Shown here piece after piece: positions 59,496 through 64,000 of a DNA stretch of 64,000 nucleotides. The DNA comes from CBDIHP01 sp965279195 (GTDB taxonomy: Bacteria > Planctomycetota > Planctomycetia > Isosphaerales > Isosphaeraceae), in assembly GCA_965279195.1 (NCBI GenBank), contig CBDIHP010000037.1:124001-188000 (forward strand), given 5' to 3'. Position numbers and translations under genes: made by a program. The notes under the pieces were generated by a model, which saw only the letters and a program-made list of their open reading frames with translations, did no database searches and was not told where the DNA came from. The first letter of the stretch is position 1, and each line of letters begins with the position of its first letter.

Positions 59496-60164
59496 TCAGG
59501 CCTTGCGGCGGAGTCGCTTCAGGGCGAGCCCGCCGAGGGCCCCCAGGGCGCCCAGGGCCAGGGTCGACGGCTCGGGTGCGGCGACGGGCGACGGCTCGAC
59601 CCGGGCGGGCTGGACCGTCCGCACCACCAGGCTGCCCGAATTGTCCGCGAAGTTGCCGGCGTCGTTGACCAGCAGGGAGAGGACCGTCCCGTCGGCGATG
59701 ACCACGCCCGAGCCGAAGATCGAGCCCAGGGTCCGGCCGAGCGAATAGACCGTGGTCGGGACGCTGCCGGGCGCCGCGCCGAGGCCGCTCGACGCGTCGG
59801 CGGTGAAGAGCGCGTGGTAGCCCAGCGCGCTGTTGCCGATCAGGATCGCCGCATACGGGATCCCGTTGTTGGCATTGATGAACGTCAAGCCGGGGTGCGT
59901 CCCCACGTTGGTGGTCGCCGGCCCGACGACGACTCCCGCGGCGTTCGCGGTGTAGTTGCCGTAGGACAGGTCGATGGTACCGATCCCGGCGACGTTCACG
60001 ATGTCCGTCGCCGTGTAGTTGCCCGAGACCGTGAAGCTGGGGCCCGTGAAGTTGTCGGTGCTGCTGACGACGGCGTCCGGGATGAGCAAAATGGACGCCG
60101 ATCCCGGCGATGCCGCCAATCCCAGGACGATGACGAGGGTTGCCAAACCCGCTCGGACTGTCAT
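59496..60164 (-). CDS. PEP-CTERM sorted secreted protein
   Basis: A 222-residue exported protein. A signal peptide (GLATLVIVLGLAASPGSASI) and a C-terminal PEP-CTERM sorting signal (APEPSTLALGALGALGGL, then KRLRRKA) are clear. In between is a Gly/Ser/Thr/Asn-rich beta domain. Such proteins are cut and anchored by the exosortase system and usually function on the cell surface or in extracellular polymers. No exosortase gene is in view. The ATG is used with the signal peptide following directly. Confidence 0.92.
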   Translation of the reverse strand: MTVRAGLATLVIVLGLAASPGSASILLIPDAVVSSTDNFTGPSFTVSGNYTATDIVNVAGIGTIDLSYGNYTANAAGVVVGPATTNVGTHPGLTFINANNGIPYAAILIGNSALGYHALFTADASSGLGAAPGSVPTTVYSLGRTLGSIFGSGVVIADGTVLSLLVNDAGNFADNSGSLVVRTVQPARVEPSPVAAPEPSTLALGALGALGGLALKRLRRKA

Positions 60165-60562
60165 GAAGGTGCTCCCATGCCCCCGGCCTGCCCCGGCCGG
60201 GATTCCTGACTCTCGAATGATCGATCTCGCCTACTTATGACCATACTCCAGCGAACATTGTGCCGTGAAGGACGACTCGCAAAAGGCACAACTGTATCGA
60301 TCATGAGGCGCTCGGTGGCGACTGCGATGGACGGGCAAGCGGCCGCCCAGCGTGCGGACGCGCTGCCTGATTCTCGCCTCAAGGGCGCGAATCTTCCCGA
60401 AAGGCGACGATTCGATGCGATTTCGAACCATCCGGGCGCACGTACGTCGGGGTTGACCCTCCCAGGGTGACGTACACCCGTGAACAATTCCCGTGACCCA
60501 CGACATCGGGGGATTACAATGGCTTCCCCTCGTCCTCCCGACTCCACCCGCCGAGCCCCGCC
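60165..60562. promoter_or_regulatory. Divergent promoter region with a GTACGTC inverted repeat
   Basis: About 400 bases between divergently transcribed genes. It contains GTACGTC at 60442-60448 and GACGTAC at 60469-60475, with ACCCT/AGGGT inside them; this is a candidate operator. No -35/-10 pair can be assigned. Confidence 0.45.
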
Positions 60563-63541
60563 ATGCCACGCCACGGAACGCTCGCCCTGACCCTGCTCCT
60601 CTCGGCCGCGTTTCACGACCAGGCGCCGGCCCAGCCGCCCGCCAGGCTCCCTCGCTTCGAGCCACTCACGACCGAGCAGGCGCTCAAGGCGTTCCGGGCC
60701 CAGCAAGGGTTCCGGGTCGACCTCCTGGCGGCCGAGCCCCTGGTGATGGACCCCGTCGCCGCCGCCTATGACGAGGACGGCCGGCTCTACGTGGTGGAGA
60801 TGTCGGACTACCCCCACGTCGAGGAGAAGAACGACAGGGCGTTCCAGGAGAACCTCGGCGATCCGCCGATCGGCCGGGTCCGGGTCCTGATCGACCGCGA
60901 CGACGACGGCGTGTTCGACGCCAGCCACATCCTCGCCGACAGGCTCTCGTGGCCGACCGGCATCGCCGCCTACAAGGGGGGCGTCTTCGTCGCCGCCACG
61001 CCCGATCTCTGGTACCTCAAGGACACCGACGGCGACTTCAAGGCCGACGTGCGCAAGAAGGTGTTCAGCGGTTTCCGCAAGTTCAACGTCCAGGCGGTGA
61101 TCAACAACCTCCGGTGGGGCGTCGACCACAAAATCTACGGCGCGGGCTCCAGCAACGGCGGCAAGATCCGCGAGGGGGACGACCCGAAGTCCGTCGACCT
61201 CCTGCGCCGCGACTTCCGTTTCGATCCCGAGGGGCTCCGCTTCGAGCCGATCTCCGGCGGGGCCCGGTTCGGCAACACGTTCGACGCCTGGGGCAACCGG
61301 TTCCTCTGCGACATCCGCAACCCCGCGCAGCAGGTTGTCCTCCCCGCGAACTATCTTGCCCGGAACCCATTCCTTCCCGCGCCCAGGGCCCTGTACGACT
61401 CGGCCGAGGGGGGCGACGGCATCCCGCTCTTCCGGGTCTCGCCCCCCGAGCCCTGGCGCGAGCTGAGGGCCAGGCGCTGGGCGTCGGTCGGCAAGGCGAT
61501 GCCCAGGAGTGAGCTGGTCGGCGCGGGGTTCCTGACCTCCTCGAGCGGCATCACCGCCTACCGGGGGGACGCCTACCCCGAGTCGTTCCGGGGCAACCTG
61601 TTCCTGGGCGAGGTGGCGAATCACTTGATCCACCGGATGGCCGTGACCCCCGAGGGGGTGACCTTCCGCGCCCGTCGGGCGGACGCCGGCGTGGAGTTCA
61701 TCACGTCCACCGACACCTGGTTCCGGCCCGTGAACTTCGTGAATGCCCCCGACGGGACGCTTCACCTGCTGGACATGTACCGCGAGACGATCGAGCACCC
61801 CTGGTCGATCCCCGACGACATCCGGGCGCTCTTGGATCTCCGCAGCGGCGAGGACAAGGGCCGTGTCTACCGGATCACCCCCCCCGGCTTCGCGCGCCGG
61901 GAGACGCCCAAACTCTCGAAGGCGAGCACCGCCGGACTCGTCGCCCTGCTCGAACACCCCAACGGCTGGCACAGCGAGACCGCCCACCGCCTGCTTTTCG
62001 AGCGCCGGGACAAGGCGGCCGTGCCCGCGCTGGCGAAGCTGCTCCGCAAGTCGCCCCACGCTCACGCGCGTTACCTCGCCCTGTTCGCGCTGGAGGGCCT
62101 GGGCTCGCTGACCGACGACGATCTTTTGACGGCCCTCGTCGACCGCTCCGAGCACGTCCGCGAGTCGGCGATCCGGCTGGCCGAGCCGAGGCTGGCGAGG
62201 TCGGAACTGGTGCGGCTGGTCGTGCTGACGCTCTCGAACGACCCGGGCGTCCGCGTGCGGTTCCAGGCGGCGTTCACGCTGGGGGAGATCCACGGCGAGG
62301 AGTCGGCGAAGGCGCTGGCGAACATCGCCTCGCGCGACGCCGGCGACCCCTGGGTCCGGACGGCCGTCCTCAGCTCGGCCGGCACAGAGCCCGCCGCCCT
62401 GTTCGCGCGCTTGCTCCGGGTCGAAGGGTTTTCGACCGGGGCGGATGGCCAGGGCTTGCTCAAATCGCTGGCCCTGATGATCGGCGCGAAGGGGGATGCC
62501 CCGACGGTGCGGGCGGTCCTCGACGCCCTGGCCTCGACGCCCGCGGACGACAATGCCCTCGTCCTCCTGACCGGACTGGGCGATGGCCTGTCGCGGTCGC
62601 GGGTGAGGCTCGAAGGGGTCCGGAAGGGCTTGAACGCCGAAAGCTCGGCCTGGCTCGACCGGGTCCACGGTCACGCCCGCACACTGGCGCTGGATGAGAA
62701 AGCGGTGGATGCGAGGCGGTCGCTGGCGATCGGCGTCCTGGGCCGTGACCTGCCGGCGTTGGCGTTCGAGATCCTGCCGCCGCTCTTGAAGTCGTCTCCC
62801 CCACTCCAGGCCGCGGCCGTCCGGGCGCTCTGCGGGCTGGATCGGCCGGAGGTGGCGGGGATCGTCCTGGGCGGCTGGAAGGGGTTCAGCCCGGCGTTGC
62901 GGAACGAAGCCATCGGGCTGTTGCTGGCGCGCCGGGGCTGGATCCCGGCGGTGCTCGCGGCGGTGAAGTCTGGGACCGTGCCGGCCGCGCAGATCCCCCC
63001 GGCCCGGCGGGCCCTCCTGCTGGCCGACCGCGACCCGATGCTCCGGGCCGAGGCCGCCGCCCTGCTCGGCGAGAGCCCCGCGCCCCGTCGCGAGGCCCTG
63101 GCGAAGTACCGCCCGGCGATCGAGAACCCCGGCAAGCCCGAACGCGGCCGGCTGGTCTACGAGCGCGAATGCGCCAGTTGCCACCAGCTCGGCCAGAAGG
63201 GGCACGCGGTGGGCCCGAACCTCGCCGGCGTCAGGCGCCGGACGGCCGAGGAGATCCTCACCAACATCCTCGACCCCAACCGCGAGGTCTCGCCCGAGTT
63301 CCTCGAACACAGCCTCGCCCTCGACGACGGCCGCGTCGTCACCGGCCTGGTCGCCTCCGAGACCCCCGCCGCCATCACCCTCAAGGGGCGCGAGGCCGCC
63401 GAGCAGACGATCCTCCGACGCAACGTCTCCGAACTGAACAGCACCGGCAAATCCCTCATGCCCGAGGGCCTCGAGAAGACCATCAAGCCCGACGAGATGG
63501 CGGACCTGATCGCCTACCTGCTCAAGATCCAGGTCGAGTGA
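60563..63541 (+). CDS. PVC-type membrane-bound dehydrogenase with HEAT-like repeats and C-terminal cytochrome c domain
   Basis: A 992-residue protein typical of planctomycetes. After a signal peptide (LALTLLLSAAFHDQAPAQ) there is an N-terminal beta-propeller-like dehydrogenase domain (about 50-430: GRLYVVEMSDYPH, RVRVLIDRDDDGVFDAS, RNPAQQVVLPANYLARNP). HEAT-like helical repeats run from about 440 to 840 (VPALAKLLRKSPHAHARYLA). A C-terminal heme-binding domain has CASCHQLG (CxxCH) and ends with LEKTIKPDEMADLIAYLLKI. It would oxidise a sugar or alcohol outside the cell and pass electrons to a cytochrome. The start is the first ATG with a signal peptide. Confidence 0.93.
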   Translation: MPRHGTLALTLLLSAAFHDQAPAQPPARLPRFEPLTTEQALKAFRAQQGFRVDLLAAEPLVMDPVAAAYDEDGRLYVVEMSDYPHVEEKNDRAFQENLGDPPIGRVRVLIDRDDDGVFDASHILADRLSWPTGIAAYKGGVFVAATPDLWYLKDTDGDFKADVRKKVFSGFRKFNVQAVINNLRWGVDHKIYGAGSSNGGKIREGDDPKSVDLLRRDFRFDPEGLRFEPISGGARFGNTFDAWGNRFLCDIRNPAQQVVLPANYLARNPFLPAPRALYDSAEGGDGIPLFRVSPPEPWRELRARRWASVGKAMPRSELVGAGFLTSSSGITAYRGDAYPESFRGNLFLGEVANHLIHRMAVTPEGVTFRARRADAGVEFITSTDTWFRPVNFVNAPDGTLHLLDMYRETIEHPWSIPDDIRALLDLRSGEDKGRVYRITPPGFARRETPKLSKASTAGLVALLEHPNGWHSETAHRLLFERRDKAAVPALAKLLRKSPHAHARYLALFALEGLGSLTDDDLLTALVDRSEHVRESAIRLAEPRLARSELVRLVVLTLSNDPGVRVRFQAAFTLGEIHGEESAKALANIASRDAGDPWVRTAVLSSAGTEPAALFARLLRVEGFSTGADGQGLLKSLALMIGAKGDAPTVRAVLDALASTPADDNALVLLTGLGDGLSRSRVRLEGVRKGLNAESSAWLDRVHGHARTLALDEKAVDARRSLAIGVLGRDLPALAFEILPPLLKSSPPLQAAAVRALCGLDRPEVAGIVLGGWKGFSPALRNEAIGLLLARRGWIPAVLAAVKSGTVPAAQIPPARRALLLADRDPMLRAEAAALLGESPAPRREALAKYRPAIENPGKPERGRLVYERECASCHQLGQKGHAVGPNLAGVRRRTAEEILTNILDPNREVSPEFLEHSLALDDGRVVTGLVASETPAAITLKGREAAEQTILRRNVSELNSTGKSLMPEGLEKTIKPDEMADLIAYLLKIQVE

Positions 63542-63608
63542 CGCGCCGGGGTTCCCTTGCATGGGGCGGAGGACGGAATCGACCGCCCGTTCGACGGGCG
63601 CGCTGTCA

Positions 63609-63650
63609 GTGGGGTGACGCCTCCCCTTCGGGGCGACGTCTTCACCCCAC
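63609..63650. repeat. Hairpin after the PVC dehydrogenase gene, likely terminator
   Basis: GTGGGGTGA pairs with TCACCCCAC, with an inner CCCC-TTC-GGGG hairpin. It resembles the GGGTG-type ends of other repeats in the window. It lies between convergent genes and may terminate both. Confidence 0.65.
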
Positions 63651-63679
63651 CCTACTCGCTTCGCGCCCATCCCTCGGGA

Positions 63680-64000
63680 TCACTTCGCCTCGGGCTTGCT
63701 CAGCCGGCCGAGGAAGAGGATCTGGCCGTTGCGTCGGTCCTTGATGGCGAACAGGAACGGGTGGTCGGCCTTGAACTCGACGGGCTTGTCCGGCATGAAG
63801 GCGGAGGTGGCCCGGATGCCGATGGCCGTCGCGGCGGCGGCCTCGGTGCCCTTCTCGTTCACGTCGACATACGCCTTGTGGATCACCGCCGACACCGCCA
63901 GGTCGCGGCGACCGTCCATGCCGGAGAGGTCGGCGTCGTCCGTGAAGAGCAACGACAGCCCCAACTCGGCCAGGACCTTCGACAGGTCGAATTCCGACTC
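63680..64000 (-). CDS. Serpin (serine protease inhibitor), C-terminal part
   Basis: The C-terminal 107 residues of a serpin, running off the right edge on the minus strand. It has the hinge of the reactive-centre loop, VDVNEKGTEAAAATA, followed by a loop of unusual length (IGIRATSAFMPDKPVEF) and the FKADHPFLFAIKDRRNGQIL s5A strand with LFLGRLSKP. The scissile P1 residue cannot be fixed without an alignment; Thr or Arg just before the loop turn are candidates. The hinge is that of an inhibitory serpin, which traps a protease covalently. Confidence 0.9.
   Translation of the reverse strand, partial: ESEFDLSKVLAELGLSLLFTDDADLSGMDGRRDLAVSAVIHKAYVDVNEKGTEAAAATAIGIRATSAFMPDKPVEFKADHPFLFAIKDRRNGQILFLGRLSKPEAK

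Overview
The window is high-GC DNA from a heterotrophic planctomycete, most likely of the Isosphaeraceae type. The evidence is a PVC-type CxxCH dehydrogenase with HEAT-like repeats, a PEP-CTERM protein, a giant surface protein starting with an LEDRTLLS-type signal, an ECF sigma factor coupled to a WD40 kinase, and five Hanks-type Ser/Thr kinases in 64 kb. No tRNA, rRNA or CRISPR array was seen.

Layout. 1-7434 (minus): a type I polyketide synthase running off the left edge (KS-AT-DH-ER-KR-ACP-thioester reductase). 7808-15823 (minus): a 2671-aa secreted multidomain protein ending in a metzincin-type protease motif. 16027-20219 (minus): ECF sigma factor plus WD40 kinase, translationally coupled. 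20595-22982 (minus): a short UvrA-like ABC ATPase. 23184-24226: an IS630-family element inserted into the 3' end of a decayed WD40 gene. 25305-28459 (plus): prfB with its +1 frameshift, a hypothetical gene, and glyA. 28464-28676: a near-palindromic repeat between convergent genes. 28673-33614 (minus): a polytopic membrane protein, a frameshifted CvpA-like gene, a DUF2314 protein and a secreted zinc protease. 33818-35209 (plus): mgtE, with an IS5-family element sitting exactly on its stop codon. 36519-37589 (plus): a small membrane-anchored kinase.

The most interesting part is 37790-47746 (minus), eleven closely spaced genes that look like one operon. In order of transcription they are a Ser/Thr kinase, a heme oxygenase, a 2Fe-2S ferredoxin, a V4R protein, a small proline/alanine-rich protein, a phycobiliprotein-like globin without the bilin-attaching cysteine, a second V4R protein, a kinase with a predicted propeller, an acidic-tailed hypothetical protein, and two ParA/MinD-like ATPases. 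Heme oxygenase, ferredoxin, V4R proteins and a phycobiliprotein relative are the parts reported for clusters of bilin biosynthesis-associated globins (BBAGs) in non-photosynthetic bacteria. The kinases, the ParA-like pair and the shared FNGF-type peptides suggest a bilin-binding assembly that is signalled to or positioned in the cell. No bilin reductase is visible in the window.

48349-54179 (minus) is a rhamnose uptake and isomerisation operon: rhaA, ABC ATPase, permease, and a second permease fused in frame to its substrate-binding protein. After it come a CDF cation transporter and a kinase fused to a DJ-1/PfpI-like domain (minus), an LRR membrane protein and a class 3 lipase (plus, coupled), a PEP-CTERM protein (minus), the PVC-type dehydrogenase (plus), and the C-terminus of a serpin at the right edge (minus).
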